Source of the DNA: Comamonas avium
GTDB lineage: Bacteria > Pseudomonadota > Gammaproteobacteria > Burkholderiales > Burkholderiaceae_C
Direction: 5' to 3'
Assembly (NCBI RefSeq): GCF_014836675.1
Contig: NZ_JACSQK010000010.1
Coordinates: 28,179-92,178, forward strand
DNA: 64,000 nucleotides
A program made the position numbers and the translations under genes. The notes beneath the pieces are model-generated. The model was given only the letters and a program-made list of their open reading frames with translations, was not told the origin of the DNA and did not search any database. This document shows, in pieces, positions 1-11,320 of this stretch; positions within the stretch are counted from its first letter, which is position 1; the number at the start of each line of letters is the position of its first letter.

Positions 1-445
1 TTGACAGCAGCAACGCCAGCAATGCCAATGCCGTAGAGCCCATGGCCCATAAAGCACTACTGGCCCAGCCACCGCCGCGTTTTCGCTCCAGATGCGCAAA
101 GCGGCGCTGCGCTACAAGCTCCACCATTTGCGGCGTCATCACCATCGCCACTACTGCCAGCGCAACGATGACGATCACAGGGCCCATCAGCAGCACCACA
201 GTCACTGCCGCCGCTATAGCGCTTGCATAGGCGTAGCTACTGCCCATCCATGCCCACAGCCATTGCAACCAGCTGGCTCGCTCCAGCCATGTCTGCACGG
301 CAGCCACAGCGCCATCCCACCAAAAAATGCCCACAAGCGCGACCATGGCGGCCACGACAAGCAAGGGGAACAAGGACCACGCAATCACTCGCCCCCGCAG
401 GCAGTCAGCCAAAGCGCGCCACAGTGCATCAAACATCATTTGCAT
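1..445 (-). CDS. EI24/CysZ-like membrane protein (3' end outside window)
   Basis: The reverse strand reads from ATG at 445 (alternatives at 439 and 436) through about 148 codons without a stop and leaves the window, so the C-terminus is missing. The protein begins MQMMFDALWRALADCLRGR, then has a long hydrophobic segment around residues 20-40 (VIAWSLFPLLVVAAMVALV) and another around 75-100. This opening resembles EI24/CysZ-type integral membrane proteins of Burkholderiales. An in-frame stop at 461-463 limits how far upstream the start can lie, and no strong ribosome binding site is visible. No substrate can be inferred; similarity to the CysZ sulfate permease fold is at family level only and rests on memory, not a search. 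Confidence 0.6.
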   Translation of the reverse strand, partial: MQMMFDALWRALADCLRGRVIAWSLFPLLVVAAMVALVGIFWWDGAVAAVQTWLERASWLQWLWAWMGSSYAYASAIAAAVTVVLLMGPVIVIVALAVVAMVMTPQMVELVAQRRFAHLERKRGGGWASSALWAMGSTALALLALLLS

Positions 446-520
446 GGCATGAGCATAACGTCAGCATGTCGACACGTGCAGGCCTGGATTTATGCCTGCA
501 CTGTAGAAATTTAAAATAAT

Positions 521-596
521 AGCTATCAACGCTTTATACATATATATTTCAGATACTTTTATATTTGAAATGATTGGTACATAAGCGATAACAGCT
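521..596. repeat. Long palindromic intergenic repeat, copy A
   Basis: This is an imperfect inverted repeat of about 76 bp. The left arm AGCTATCAACGCTT (521-534) pairs with the right arm AAGCGATAACAGCT (583-596). Between them is an A/T-rich core at 548-570 beginning TTCAGATACTTTTATATT and ending GAAA. The same core recurs at 12683-12705 with one change and, inverted, at 41835-41857 with two changes. It lies between the EI24-type gene and the phosphoribosyltransferase terminator. It does not look like a terminator because no T-run follows an arm. Confidence 0.75.
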
Positions 597-618
597 CCTA
601 TTTATTTATCAGCTGAGA

Positions 619-645
619 ATAAAAAAGGAGCCACAAGGGCTCCTC
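619..645 (-). terminator. Rho-independent terminator of the phosphoribosyltransferase gene
   Basis: A 6-bp perfect stem, GGAGCC at 627-632 with GGCTCC at 638-643 and a 5-base loop, is followed on the minus strand by six T residues (621-626). It lies 22 bases beyond the stop of the gene at 667 and closes the long minus-strand run. Confidence 0.85.
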
Positions 646-666
646 TTTCAGGGAATGCAAACTCAA

Positions 667-1191
667 TTACAGCTTCCACTTTTCCATCAACTTCTCTGGC
701 GAGAGGTTGTCATAGCCTTCAAAGGGCTGGTGAATCCATGGATTGGTCGGCAGGTCTTCTACCGAGTAGTCCGACTTGAACGTCGAGACACCCTTGGTCC
801 AGATCACGGCCGTACGCATCTCTGTGATGGGCTGGTAGTTTTCCTTGAGCATCTTCACCACGGCATTCAGTGTCACGCCTGTGTCAGCCAGGTCATCCAC
901 CAGCAGCACGCGGCCAGCGATTTCACCCTTGGGAGTGGCAATGAAGCGACCAATATCCAGGTGCCCCTGCACCTTGCCTGCTTCAGCACGGTAAGAGCTG
1001 GTGGACATGATGGCCAGAGGCTTGTTAAAGATGCGGCTCAAGATATCACCTGGGCGCAAGCCACCACGGGCCAGGCACAAGATGGTGTCAAATTCCCAGC
1101 CGGACTGGTGAATTTTCAAAGCCAGCTTCTCGATCAGACCATGGTATTCGTCGTAGCTAACGTACAAGTGCTTGCCGTCTTCAGTCAACAT
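667..1191 (-). CDS. Phosphoribosyltransferase family protein (purine PRT-like)
   Basis: This 174-residue protein is a type I phosphoribosyltransferase. The PRPP-binding loop VLLVDDLADTGVT lies at residues 95-107, and the CLARGGLRPGDIL segment near 39-51 fits the PPi-binding loop region. Enzymes of this family transfer purine bases to PRPP; length and sequence suit the xanthine/guanine or hypoxanthine PRT-like proteins that often follow purA in Burkholderiales. The context (directly downstream of adenylosuccinate synthetase, 53 bp apart) supports purine salvage. The ATG at 1191 has AGGAA about 8 bases upstream. The exact base specificity cannot be read from the sequence. Confidence 0.85.
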   Translation of the reverse strand: MLTEDGKHLYVSYDEYHGLIEKLALKIHQSGWEFDTILCLARGGLRPGDILSRIFNKPLAIMSTSSYRAEAGKVQGHLDIGRFIATPKGEIAGRVLLVDDLADTGVTLNAVVKMLKENYQPITEMRTAVIWTKGVSTFKSDYSVEDLPTNPWIHQPFEGYDNLSPEKLMEKWKL

Positions 1192-1244
1192 GTTCGTGTT
1201 CCTGTGTAAATTCGCGAGGAGCGTGTTTATAGAGGCAATGCCAC

Positions 1245-2651
<1,407 letters not shown>

Positions 2652-3800
2652 TTAAACGGCTTGCACGACCCATTGCCCGGCGCTTTGCACCAGTGCACGG
2701 TCGCAGTGGAATTCGTCCACCTCGCTCTCATGCCCGGGAAGCACACAGACTACGGTCTCACCTTGGCTGCGCAACTGCGCAATAGCAAGACTGAGCTGTG
2801 CACCATTGCCCCAGGGAGCGCGGATGGCTGCACGCAGCGGACGCGATGGAACCACCGACACCAACTGCTTGATGTCCAGCGAAAAACCCGCCGCTGGACG
2901 GTTGCGTCCAAACACGGCACCCACTTCGTCGTAACGACCTCCACGCACCAGCGCATCGCTGGCTCCGGGGGCGTAGACGGCAAAGCGTGTACCGCTGTAA
3001 TAAGAATAACCACGCAAATCTGCCAAGTCGAACGTCACGTTCGCTTCAGGGAACTGCGCCGCAAACCACTTCAAATGCTGCAGTACATGCTGAGCACCCG
3101 GTGTGCGCTCCAAAGCTTTTTCAGCTTCATCGAGCACTTTGACATCACCGTACAACTGCAGCAATGCCAGCAAACCGTCACGTGAGGCCTGCGGAAAATT
3201 TTTGGTCAGCGCGACCAGCGCCGTCGCATCCTTGGAGGCCAGTGCAGCATGCACCTTTTGCAGCACATCGCTGTCCACCATCACGCCAGCCAGCAGACTG
3301 CGTACCAGGCGCACATCAGCCAGATCTACCGTAAACCCGCTCACGCCAGCACCTTCTACACAGGCCAGCGCCAGGCTCAAGGCTTCAATATCAGCCTCAG
3401 GTCCTGCGTGCCCATAGATTTCGGCACCAAACTGCAATGGCTCACGCGTGGCACGGGGGCGGTCTGGCGCAGCATGCAGCACAGGGCCGCAGTAGCACAA
3501 GCGCGTGACGCCTTCACGATTGAGCAAGTGCGCATCAATACGCGCCACTTGCTGCGTCATGTCTGCACGCAAACCCAGTGTGTGACCTGAAATTTGATCT
3601 ACCAGCTTGAAGGTTTGCAGATTCAGTGCTTCACCGGTGCCGGTAAGCAAAGACTCCAGATACTCCAAGAGTGGGGGCATGACCAATTCATACCCATAGC
3701 TGCGCGCCGTATCGAGTAATCCTCGACGCAACTCTTCGATGTGCCGAGCCTCAGAGGGCAAAACATCGGCGATGTGATCCGGCAAGGCCCAAGCGGACAT
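2652..3800 (-). CDS. hisZ: ATP phosphoribosyltransferase regulatory subunit HisZ
   Basis: This 382-residue protein is a histidyl-tRNA-synthetase paralogue lacking the tRNA-binding C-terminal domain. In organisms with short-form HisG it forms the hetero-octameric first enzyme of histidine biosynthesis and mediates feedback control. The class-II-like segments [17 protein letters not shown] near the N-terminus, [19 protein letters not shown] around residue 84-102, and a late glycine-rich RGGRYDEVG block support this. True HisS is encoded separately at 11321-12616, which excludes this being the synthetase. hisG is not in the window. The hisZ-purA adjacency is common in beta-proteobacteria. Confidence 0.93.
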   Translation of the reverse strand: MSAWALPDHIADVLPSEARHIEELRRGLLDTARSYGYELVMPPLLEYLESLLTGTGEALNLQTFKLVDQISGHTLGLRADMTQQVARIDAHLLNREGVTRLCYCGPVLHAAPDRPRATREPLQFGAEIYGHAGPEADIEALSLALACVEGAGVSGFTVDLADVRLVRSLLAGVMVDSDVLQKVHAALASKDATALVALTKNFPQASRDGLLALLQLYGDVKVLDEAEKALERTPGAQHVLQHLKWFAAQFPEANVTFDLADLRGYSYYSGTRFAVYAPGASDALVRGGRYDEVGAVFGRNRPAAGFSLDIKQLVSVVPSRPLRAAIRAPWGNGAQLSLAIAQLRSQGETVVCVLPGHESEVDEFHCDRALVQSAGQWVVQAV

Positions 3801-3889
3801 GGAAAAAAGGGGAGGCTGTTAAAAACGTGATTCTATCGGCTATCGCTGCCCCGCCCTAAAAAAGGCTTAAGGCCTAGCCACTATCCACG

Positions 3890-4081
3890 TTATTTGAGCA
3901 GCCACAGCAGGCTCAGACCGACTGCTATACAGAGCAGTCCAACGAAACGTATTTGGCCGTCTCGCAGGGCTAAAAGCTGGGCAAATGCACCGCGCCAGCG
4001 GCGCGGAGAAATGAAAGGAAACAATCCCTCAATCACCAAAAACAAAGCCAAGGCGGCCCACCAAGAAACATCAGATTCCAT
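3890..4081 (-). CDS. DUF2065 family small membrane protein (YjeT-like)
   Basis: A 63-residue protein with two hydrophobic helices, about residues 7-25 and 44-62, joined by a short basic loop containing SPRRWRG. This pattern, with ALALFLVIEGLFPFISPRRW at the start, fits DUF2065/YjeT, a family of unknown function commonly located next to hflC. It lies between hflC (54 bp upstream) and hisZ (89 bp downstream) on the same strand, as expected for this operon. The function is unknown; a link to the HflKC membrane complex is only suggested by position. Confidence 0.85.
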   Translation of the reverse strand: MESDVSWWAALALFLVIEGLFPFISPRRWRGAFAQLLALRDGQIRFVGLLCIAVGLSLLWLLK

Positions 4082-4135
4082 GGATGGAGCTTAGCGCCTT
4101 GGCCTTAAAGAGGCAGACGGAAGACCGTATGCAAC

Positions 4136-5026
4136 TTAGTTCGTACCCGTCCCACTGCTGCGGTAAGACTTGAAGAAATCAGAGCTTGCAGGATCAACCA
4201 AGATGACGTCATTCTTGTTCGCAAAGCTGGCCTTATAGGCATCCAGGCTGCGATAGAACTTGGCAAACTGAGGGTCTTGACCAAATGCTTGCGCATAGAT
4301 CTTGGCAGCCTCAGCATCGCCTTCACCCTTGATTTTCTGTGCGTCACGATAGGCATTGGCCACAGTGATTTCACGCTGACGATCAGCTTCAGCACGAATT
4401 TTTTCACCTTCAGCAGCACCCGTTGAACGCAGCTCATTGGCTACGCGCTTGCGCTCTGCCTCCATACGGCGGTAGACCGATTCGGTAATGGTTTCGGCGT
4501 AATCCACACGGGTAATACGCACGTCCACCACATCCACCCCCCAGGGTTTACCGCCGGTAACGGCCTTCAGCACCTCGGCCTTGACATCCGCCATCAGCGT
4601 ATCGCGCTTGGAAGAAAGCAACTCACGCACAGTGCGCTTGTTCACTTCTTCCTGAAAAGCGTTGCGCACAACGCGGTTCAGCTGCATGGCCCCGGCGCTT
4701 TCGTCCAGGCCAACATTGCGGATGTACTCCGATGGATCAGAAATGCGCCAGCGCACATACCAGTCGATCACCACCCGCTGCTTTTCAGCCGTCAGCATGG
4801 GCTCGGTATCGGTGCTGTCCAACGTCAGCAAACGCTTGTCGATATAACGAACGTTTTGGAACGGCGGCGGCAGCTTGAAGTTCAAGCCTGGCTCAGTAAT
4901 CACGCTCTTGATTTGACCCAAGGCGTACACGACACCAAACTGGCGCTGGTCAACGACAAAGAGCATCGAGCTCAACAGCGCCAACACCACCAGCAGGCTC
5001 GAGGCAATAAATCCAACTCTGTTCAC
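4136..5026 (-). CDS. hflC: HflC, SPFH/prohibitin-family regulator of FtsH
   Basis: HflC pairs with HflK to form a large inner-membrane cage around the FtsH protease and modulates its action on membrane proteins. The 296-residue protein has one N-terminal membrane segment (about residues 5-24) and then an SPFH domain beginning VDQRQFGVVYALGQIKSV. An alanine/glutamate-rich helical stretch (RMEAERKRVANELRSTGAAE onward) is typical of the C-terminal coiled coil. The start at 5026 lies 11 bp after the hflK stop, so the pair is likely translationally linked. Its partner FtsH is encoded at 46468-48393 in the same window. Confidence 0.96.
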   Translation of the reverse strand: MNRVGFIASSLLVVLALLSSMLFVVDQRQFGVVYALGQIKSVITEPGLNFKLPPPFQNVRYIDKRLLTLDSTDTEPMLTAEKQRVVIDWYVRWRISDPSEYIRNVGLDESAGAMQLNRVVRNAFQEEVNKRTVRELLSSKRDTLMADVKAEVLKAVTGGKPWGVDVVDVRITRVDYAETITESVYRRMEAERKRVANELRSTGAAEGEKIRAEADRQREITVANAYRDAQKIKGEGDAEAAKIYAQAFGQDPQFAKFYRSLDAYKASFANKNDVILVDPASSDFFKSYRSSGTGTN

Positions 5027-5037
5027 AACAGATCTCC

Positions 5038-6405
5038 TCAGCGTGGTTCGCGATCACGCGAACGGTTCAGGTCGCGGGCACGTGTATCAACAGGGGGCGC
5101 AGCGGGCACGGCAGTCGTGGCATTTTGCGATTGCGCACGTGCGGCGGCATCTTGCGTTGCATGAGGTGCCACACCTGCGCCTTGCATGATCTTGTCCAGC
5201 GGCAGATACAGCAAATTAGAACCCTGACGGGAATCCACCAAAATCTTGGTTACGTTGCTGTAGACCTCTTGCATCGCATCGGTATACAGACGATCGCGCG
5301 TCACTTGCGGGGCTTTCTTGTACTCGGCCAGCAAAGAGCTAAAGCGTTCGGAATCACCTTCGGCTTGCGCTGCAATACGTGCACGATAGCCATCTGCCTC
5401 TTCCTTCAGACGTGCTGCCGTACCTGTGGCACGAGGGATCACATCATTGGCATAGGCTTGTGCCTCATTTTTGGCGCGCTCACGCTCTTGACCAGCCTTG
5501 AGCACATCGTCAAACGCTGCTTGCACCTGCTCTGGCGGACGTACACCACCTTGCTGCATATTGATGCCCACGACTTCCACGCCCACTTTGTAGCGGTCAA
5601 GAATGGTCTGCATCAAATCGCGTACACGGGGGGCAATCTGGTCTCGCTCTTCGGCCAAAGCGGTATCCATCTTCATCTTGCCGACCACTTCGCGAACCGC
5701 ACTTTCGGCAGCCTGCACCACAGCCAAATCCGGGCTCTTGCTCTCAAAGAGCCAGGCACGCGCATCATTGAGGCGGTACTGCACAGCAAACTTGATTTCA
5801 ACGATGTTCTCGTCTTCCGTCAGCATTGCCGATTCACGCAGGCCCGTGCTTTTGATAACGGTGTCGCGCCCCACATCCACAGAGCGAATCTGCGACACAT
5901 ATACCAACTCATGGTTTTGGATGGGATAAGGCAGGCGCCAGTTAAAACCGGCACCAACCGTGGAGTTGTATTTACCGAACTGCGTAATGACGGCCTGCTG
6001 GCCTTCTTGCACAATGAAAAAACCAGTGCCCAGCCAAATCAGCACAGCAATGCCGGCGATCAGTCCAACGCCAATACCTGCGCCCTTCATTTCAGGAGGC
6101 TGCGCGCTATTGCCGCCCTGCGGCCCACGTGGAGGCTTGCCCCCAAACAGACCAGAAAGCTTGCGATTCAAATCGCGCCACAGCTCATCCAGATCGGGGG
6201 GTTGACCTGCCTGATTATTTTGCCCGCGTGGTGGCGGTGTATTGGAGGAAGGCGGCGGTACGGGACGATCAGAATCTGGGCGCTGATCGCCCTCCCCTGC
6301 GTTGTTGTCCTCTCCACGGCCCCAGCGGGGGTCATTCAGATTGAACATTCCCCGCAAGCGTTCTGGCAGCACTGCCCAACGAGGGGCGCGATTCAGGAAA
6401 TTCAT
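5038..6405 (-). CDS. hflK: HflK, SPFH/prohibitin-family regulator of FtsH
   Basis: HflK is the partner of HflC in the membrane complex that encloses FtsH. Its 455 residues comprise a proline/glycine-rich cytoplasmic N-terminus (about 25-105, including GDQRPDSDRPVPPPSSN), a membrane helix around 112-133, and an SPFH domain starting FIVQEGQQAVITQFGKYN. The C-terminal tail is rich in Ala, Arg and Asp. The call uses ATG at 6405, which has GAGA upstream; a second candidate, MFNLNDPRWGRG at 6348, matches many homologues but has a purine stretch directly abutting the ATG. The first about 19 residues may therefore be absent in the cell. Confidence 0.95.
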   Translation of the reverse strand: MNFLNRAPRWAVLPERLRGMFNLNDPRWGRGEDNNAGEGDQRPDSDRPVPPPSSNTPPPRGQNNQAGQPPDLDELWRDLNRKLSGLFGGKPPRGPQGGNSAQPPEMKGAGIGVGLIAGIAVLIWLGTGFFIVQEGQQAVITQFGKYNSTVGAGFNWRLPYPIQNHELVYVSQIRSVDVGRDTVIKSTGLRESAMLTEDENIVEIKFAVQYRLNDARAWLFESKSPDLAVVQAAESAVREVVGKMKMDTALAEERDQIAPRVRDLMQTILDRYKVGVEVVGINMQQGGVRPPEQVQAAFDDVLKAGQERERAKNEAQAYANDVIPRATGTAARLKEEADGYRARIAAQAEGDSERFSSLLAEYKKAPQVTRDRLYTDAMQEVYSNVTKILVDSRQGSNLLYLPLDKIMQGAGVAPHATQDAAARAQSQNATTAVPAAPPVDTRARDLNRSRDREPR

Positions 6406-6475
6406 GCGAAAAGTCTCAATTGATATTGCTATGAAACATATTGCATTGTGCCCAAATGTTTAAAGGGCACTTTGC

Positions 6476-7684
6476 TCAATCGTCGCTGTCTTCAGGGGAC
6501 ATTGACTCAGACGGTAGATCATCATCGCCGTCTTGTACCGCCCCTTCGTCGGGTGCATTGCTTGCAGCCAAAGCTGCATTGGCCAGAACCTGGCGCAATT
6601 GCGGCAAACCTTCACCCGTGCGCGCACTCACAAACACGCGGGGCACTTCCACCCCGTCGACCTCATAAGTATCTTGCAAAGATGCAGGCGAGCGCCCATC
6701 AGGCAAGGCATCCAATTTATTGAACACCAGCACTTGTGGGATGCCCAAGGCGTCGATTTCACCCAACACCCTGCGCACTTGATCCATTTGTTCGGGGAAA
6801 GTTTCGTTCGAAGCATCCACCACATGCAAAAGCAAATCAGCATCGACCGCTTCTTGCAAGGTGGCTTGAAAAGCTGCCACCAAACCGTGCGGCAGGTCAC
6901 GAATAAACCCCACCGTATCTGACAGCGACACGGACATCTGCGCCTCCGTCAAATAAAGCTGGCGCGTTGTCGTGTCGAGCGTTGCAAACAACTGATCGGC
7001 GGCATATGCGCGGGCTTTCACCAAGGCGTTAAACAGCGTCGATTTACCCGCATTGGTGTAGCCCACCAGCGAAATGTTGAACACATCTCTGCGCTCACGC
7101 TGGCGACGCTGGGTCTGGCGCTGTTTCTTGACTTTTTGCAGCTTGTCCTTGGTGCGCTTGATGGACTCGGCAATCATGCGACGATCGAGCTCAATTTGCT
7201 TTTCACCAGGGCCACCACGACCGCCAATGCCACCCATCTGACGCTCCAAGTGGGTCCAGCGTCGAACCAGGCGGGTGCTGACGTACTGCAAGCGAGCGAG
7301 CTCCACCTGCAGCTTGCCTTCGTGACTGCGTGCGCGTTGCGCAAAGATTTCCAAAATCAACAACGTGCGGTCGTTGACTGGCATCTCCATGTGGCGCTCT
7401 AAATTACGCTGCTGAGCAGGGCTCAAAGCCTGGTCAAACAAAACTTCTTTGGCGCCATGCATTTGCGCAAGCATGCGAATCTCATCAGCCTTGCCACTGC
7501 CAATAAACAGTGCGGCATCAGGTGCTTTGCGCTTACAGGTGATGCGTGCCACAGGGTTCAAGCCAGCGGTTTTTGCCAGCAAGCCCAACTCTTCAAGCTC
7601 GTTGTCGAAGTGTGGAAGTCCGAAATCAACGCCAACCAAAACAACGGCAGTGGCGTCAGGGGAGGATTTGGCGTTCACGCTCAT
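6476..7684 (-). CDS. hflX: GTPase HflX
   Basis: HflX is a ribosome-associated GTPase that binds the 50S subunit and helps split or rescue stalled ribosomes. The chosen start is ATG at 7684 (402 residues), preceded by a strong GGGGGAGG sequence; the open frame extends 36 codons further but those residues look non-coding. The N-terminal HflX domain includes VDFGLPHFDNELEELGLLAK and the glycine-rich linker GGIGGRGGPGEKQIELDRR. The G1 loop GYTNAGKST is at residues 208-216, followed by SLSDTVGFIRDLPH (G3) and VFNKLD (G4). It follows hfq by 52 bp, the hfq-hflX-hflK-hflC order known in proteobacteria. Confidence 0.95.
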   Translation of the reverse strand: MSVNAKSSPDATAVVLVGVDFGLPHFDNELEELGLLAKTAGLNPVARITCKRKAPDAALFIGSGKADEIRMLAQMHGAKEVLFDQALSPAQQRNLERHMEMPVNDRTLLILEIFAQRARSHEGKLQVELARLQYVSTRLVRRWTHLERQMGGIGGRGGPGEKQIELDRRMIAESIKRTKDKLQKVKKQRQTQRRQRERRDVFNISLVGYTNAGKSTLFNALVKARAYAADQLFATLDTTTRQLYLTEAQMSVSLSDTVGFIRDLPHGLVAAFQATLQEAVDADLLLHVVDASNETFPEQMDQVRRVLGEIDALGIPQVLVFNKLDALPDGRSPASLQDTYEVDGVEVPRVFVSARTGEGLPQLRQVLANAALAASNAPDEGAVQDGDDDLPSESMSPEDSDD

Positions 7685-7736
7685 GCCACCTCCCCCACCC
7701 CACGCTGCTGCGCAGGGAAGGGATAAGTCAACAGCT

Positions 7737-7991
7737 TCAAGCGGCAGGTGCCTCGCTGTCGTTGTTATCAGCCATGCTGAAATTGACGGCACGGCCGGGA
7801 ACGATGGTGGAAATAGCGTGCTTGTAAACCATCTGTGTCACTGTATTGCGCAGCAACACCACATACTGGTCAAAAGACTCAATCTGGCCTTGGAGCTTGA
7901 TACCGTTGACCAAATAAATGGAAACAGGCACATGTTCGCGGCGCAGCGCATTCAGAAATGGATCTTGCAGGAGTTGGCCTTTATTGCTCAC
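7737..7991 (-). CDS. hfq: RNA chaperone Hfq
   Basis: Hfq forms a hexameric ring that anneals small RNAs with mRNAs and affects their stability. The sequence matches the family closely: [16 protein letters not shown] at the start, the Sm1 region [20 protein letters not shown] and the Sm2 motif MVYKHAIST with Tyr-Lys-His at about residues 56-58. I place the start at GTG 7991, giving 84 residues; GGAGA is positioned 6-10 bases upstream. The open frame runs further upstream to 8039, but those codons do not resemble Hfq. The short acidic C-terminal tail is typical of beta-proteobacterial Hfq. Confidence 0.97.
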   Translation of the reverse strand: MSNKGQLLQDPFLNALRREHVPVSIYLVNGIKLQGQIESFDQYVVLLRNTVTQMVYKHAISTIVPGRAVNFSMADNNDSEAPAA

Positions 7992-8107
7992 GATATTCTC
8001 CGTGTTCGGAAATGTTGTTGTAAACCGACACCTTACCACAGCAGCTTTTATGCCCTCCTCCCCGCAGGAATTCGTTCACATCAGCGCTGTGATGATGGCT
8101 TCCCGCC

Positions 8108-9442
8108 TCAGTCGGCGTAGGGGTTGTGGGAAGTTTTAAGCTCAATTCGAAGAGGTGTTCCCACCAAATCGAATTCCTTGCGAAAACGGCCTTCCAGAAA
8201 ACGCTTGTAGGCATCTGTAATGTGCTCCACAGAATTTCCATGGACCACGATGACCGGAGGATTCATACCGCCCTGGTGCGCATAGCGCGGCTTCGGACGG
8301 TAGGCTCCCACCTTCTTCGGCGTTTGATACTGCACGGCTTCCATAAGGACTCGCGTGAGCACAGGGGTTGGCATCTTGCAGGTCGCAGCCTTGTGCGCTT
8401 GCACGATGGAAGCCCACAGTGGCCCCAAACCTTGGCGCTTGACAGCAGAGATATAGTGCAATGCTGCAAATTTCAAGAACCCAAGGCGAGTTTCAATGGC
8501 ACGCTCGACCAACTGGCGCTGGTAATCATCAACAGCATCCCACTTGTTGATGGCCACCACCACGGCGCGGCCACTTTCCAAGACATAGCCGGCAATGTGC
8601 GCATCCTGATCAGTGACACCTTCGGTGGCATCGATCAAGATCACTACGACGTTGGCGTCTTCAATGGCTTGCAGTGTTTTGACCACGGAGAACTTCTCAA
8701 TGGATTCAAACACCCGGCCTTTGCGACGCAAACCGGCGGTATCGATCAACTCGAACTGCTGACCGTTGCGCTCAAAAGGCACGGAGATCGCATCGCGCGT
8801 TGTCCCTGGCATGTCAAACGCCACCAAGCGCTCTTCACCCAGCCACGTATTGATCAAGGTGGATTTGCCCGCATTCGGGCGCCCTGCCAAAGCCAAACGC
8901 ACAGGCTTGGCCTCCACATCCTCAATGGTCTGAGCCTCGGGATCCTGCACATTGAGTGGCCCCAACGCCAACTCAATCAATTCGCGCACACCCTGACCAT
9001 GTGCGGCAGAGACGGGATACACCTCACCCAGGCCAAGTTCATAGAACTCTGCCAGCTGTGCACCTGCCTTCATGCCTTCGGCCTTATTTGCAACCAGCAC
9101 ACAAGGCTTACCCAGACGACGCAGGTAGTTTCCAATGTCGTGATCTTGCGCAGACAAGCCATCACGCGCATCCACCACAAACAGCACAACATCGGCCTCA
9201 GCTACGGCCTGACGGGTTTGCTTGGCCATCTCCTTGAAGATGCCCTTGGATGCATCAGGCTCAAAGCCACCGGTATCGATCACGATGTACTCGTGCTTAC
9301 CCTGTCGGCCTTGTCCGTAATGGCGATCCCGCGTCAACCCTGCAAAGTCGGCAACGATAGCGTCACGCGTCTTTGTCAGGCGGTTGAACAAGGTTGATTT
9401 GCCCACATTGGGCCGCCCCACAAGGGCAATAACTGGCTTCAT
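8108..9442 (-). CDS. der: Ribosome-assembly GTPase Der (EngA)
   Basis: Der is an essential GTPase with two tandem G domains that acts in late 50S ribosome assembly. Both G1 loops are visible: GRPNVGKST at residues 8-16 and GRPNAGKST in the second domain, each followed by matching G3 and G4 motifs (DTGGFE and VANKAE; DTAGLR and INKWD). The C-terminal KH-like domain ends in a lysine/arginine-rich segment. The start [17 protein letters not shown] at 9442 is preferred to an upstream in-frame ATG at 9487, which would overlap bamB; 444 residues is normal. It lies 13 bp after bamB. Confidence 0.97.
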   Translation of the reverse strand: MKPVIALVGRPNVGKSTLFNRLTKTRDAIVADFAGLTRDRHYGQGRQGKHEYIVIDTGGFEPDASKGIFKEMAKQTRQAVAEADVVLFVVDARDGLSAQDHDIGNYLRRLGKPCVLVANKAEGMKAGAQLAEFYELGLGEVYPVSAAHGQGVRELIELALGPLNVQDPEAQTIEDVEAKPVRLALAGRPNAGKSTLINTWLGEERLVAFDMPGTTRDAISVPFERNGQQFELIDTAGLRRKGRVFESIEKFSVVKTLQAIEDANVVVILIDATEGVTDQDAHIAGYVLESGRAVVVAINKWDAVDDYQRQLVERAIETRLGFLKFAALHYISAVKRQGLGPLWASIVQAHKAATCKMPTPVLTRVLMEAVQYQTPKKVGAYRPKPRYAHQGGMNPPVIVVHGNSVEHITDAYKRFLEGRFRKEFDLVGTPLRIELKTSHNPYAD

Positions 9443-9455
9443 TCGAAAAATTCTG

Positions 9456-10625
9456 TCAATCCGGGCGGAAGCCGTAAATGCCACCACCGCGTGTCACAAC
9501 CACCAAAGTGTCGGCGGCCACCACTGGCGCCACAGCTACGCCAGTTCCATCTGTATTCAATCGATTCAAGTGCGCGCCATCCTTTCTAGACAGCATGTGC
9601 ACCAAACCCGACTCATCAGCCATTACCACCGCACGCCCCAGCACCAACGGTGCAGTCAGCTTGCGGTGCTGAAAACGGTCTACCGACCAGCGCTTCTCGC
9701 CATCGGCCAAGCTCCACGCTTGCACAATGCCGTTGCTTTCGGTACCAAACACGTACTCTGCATCAGTTGCAATTCCCACTGCTCCCTTGGCAGTTTGTGT
9801 CCATGCTGTGCGCCCGACATTAGCGTCAACACAACCCACCGTTGCCTGGAAGGCGCGCGCGCACACGGCATTGCCTACGCGGCTGGCAGGTCCGACCAGA
9901 TCAACCAGACGCTCTACGTCATTCGTTCCACGCGGTGACGCCAGAGGCGCTTCCCACTGGACATTGCCGTTATCAGGGTTAAACGCTACCAGCCGGCCGG
10001 ACAAGCCCGCCAGCAAGGTGTTGCCATATGGCATGAGGACGCCCTGCTGACGCAGCACCAACGGCTCACCTTCGCGCTTTTGGGTCCACAAATGTGCACC
10101 GTTTTGCGCATCAAATGCCGACACTGAACGGTCTGCAGCCAGCACAAACACGCGGCCACCAGCCATCAACGGGGCAGTAAAAGCCGATGCTGTCAGCGTT
10201 TTGCTCCACAGCTTTTTACCGGCTTCAAACACCACCAGATCGTTACTGGTTGTCACTACAGCGGCCAATTGGCCGTCTGCACCTACGCCAGCCTGCAAAG
10301 TCTTGCCAGCCTGACCACGCCAGTTTTCACGCCCTGTGGCCGCATTGACGCTGACGACCGTGCCATCAGCAGCGGCAACCACCACGTTGTCACCCTGCAC
10401 TTGAGCACGGATGCTGGCATTTTTGATCGCAGGCATGCTCAGCTGCCATGCCTGACGCACAGGCAAATTCACCACATTCGGCCCCAGATCTGCAGGCTTT
10501 ACTGCACTGCCTGAGCCAAACCACGCACAACCGCCCAGGGCCGTCACCATGGCTGCAGCCAGCACCGTACGTTGAGCAGTCATCCAAAAACGAGAACCTT
10601 GTTGGTTTTGTGCGCTGTGATTCAC
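9456..10625 (-). CDS. bamB: Outer-membrane assembly lipoprotein BamB
   Basis: BamB is a lipoprotein of the BAM complex that helps insert beta-barrel proteins in the outer membrane. It has a lipobox with Cys at about residue 33 (MVTALGGC) and repeated beta-propeller blades with patterns such as [18 protein letters not shown] and [19 protein letters not shown] segments. The start is GTG at 10625; its GTGA overlaps the stop of the yfgM-type gene, with GGAG upstream, suggesting translational coupling. A later ATG at 10583 ([12 protein letters not shown]) would also keep the signal peptide but has a poorer binding site. The length of 389 is normal. Confidence 0.95.
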   Translation of the reverse strand: MNHSAQNQQGSRFWMTAQRTVLAAAMVTALGGCAWFGSGSAVKPADLGPNVVNLPVRQAWQLSMPAIKNASIRAQVQGDNVVVAAADGTVVSVNAATGRENWRGQAGKTLQAGVGADGQLAAVVTTSNDLVVFEAGKKLWSKTLTASAFTAPLMAGGRVFVLAADRSVSAFDAQNGAHLWTQKREGEPLVLRQQGVLMPYGNTLLAGLSGRLVAFNPDNGNVQWEAPLASPRGTNDVERLVDLVGPASRVGNAVCARAFQATVGCVDANVGRTAWTQTAKGAVGIATDAEYVFGTESNGIVQAWSLADGEKRWSVDRFQHRKLTAPLVLGRAVVMADESGLVHMLSRKDGAHLNRLNTDGTGVAVAPVVAADTLVVVTRGGGIYGFRPD

Positions 10626-11302
10626 TTATTTGTCTCCGTCGAAATCGCTGTGCCAGATTCAGGGGTTGCCTCGCCCAGTGCATTGAGCTTAAAGCCCACC
10701 AGCGTGCGGTAATCTACTTGAGGATCAAGCAGTTTCCATGCCTCTTTGTAAGCTGCAACGGCCTCACTGGACTTGTCTTGCAACTGCAAAACATCACCCA
10801 GACGGTCGGCCACCAAACCCTTGAATTCTGCGGGGAAGCTGCCACGCAGCAAGGCGGCAGCGGCATCCAGATCTTTTTCCTGCATCAACACCGCAGCCAG
10901 ACGCAGCTTGGCTGCCGCTTGATAGCCCTCATCCTTGGTGCTGTCGGCAGCCCACTGCAAAGCCGCCTTGGCTTCTGGCAGCTTGTCTGCATTCACTGCA
11001 GACTGTGCCACCAGCAAGGCTGCATAGCCCGCTTGCAGCGTGCCTTTGTAATCGGCCTTGATGGCGTCGAAAGCCTGGGCCACACGGGTTTGATCTCCGC
11101 TTTCTACGGCAACGGCCACCACATCTGCCAAAGCAGACGCTTGCAGCGCCTGGCGCTGTTGCCAAAACTGGTAGCCATTCCATGCTGCAAATGAGCCCAT
11201 CACCACGATGGCGATGCCCGTAATGGGGGTCCCCCACTTGCTCCAGAAGTGCTTGATCTGATCAAGTTGCTCTTGTTCTTCGAGGTCGAGATGCGTTGCC
11301 AT
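10622..11302 (-). CDS. YfgM-family TPR membrane protein
   Basis: A 226-residue protein with a cytoplasmic N-terminus (MATHLDLEEQEQLDQIKHFW), one membrane helix at about residues 25-42 (ITGIAIVVMGSFAAWNGY) and a periplasmic helical-repeat domain. This is the layout of YfgM, an ancillary SecYEG/PpiD-associated chaperone in E. coli. Its position between hisS and bamB is the same as in E. coli and other proteobacteria. It starts 18 bp after the hisS stop and overlaps the bamB start by four bases, so hisS-yfgM-bamB-der are almost certainly one transcript. Confidence 0.9.
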   Translation of the reverse strand: MATHLDLEEQEQLDQIKHFWSKWGTPITGIAIVVMGSFAAWNGYQFWQQRQALQASALADVVAVAVESGDQTRVAQAFDAIKADYKGTLQAGYAALLVAQSAVNADKLPEAKAALQWAADSTKDEGYQAAAKLRLAAVLMQEKDLDAAAALLRGSFPAEFKGLVADRLGDVLQLQDKSSEAVAAYKEAWKLLDPQVDYRTLVGFKLNALGEATPESGTAISTETNK

Positions 11303-11320
11303 ATCTGGTGTCGTTACAAA

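Noticed and set aside
5125..6423. Long plus-strand frame across hflK
   Set aside because: It is antisense to a clear gene and shows no motif; the open frame follows from the codon bias of hflK.
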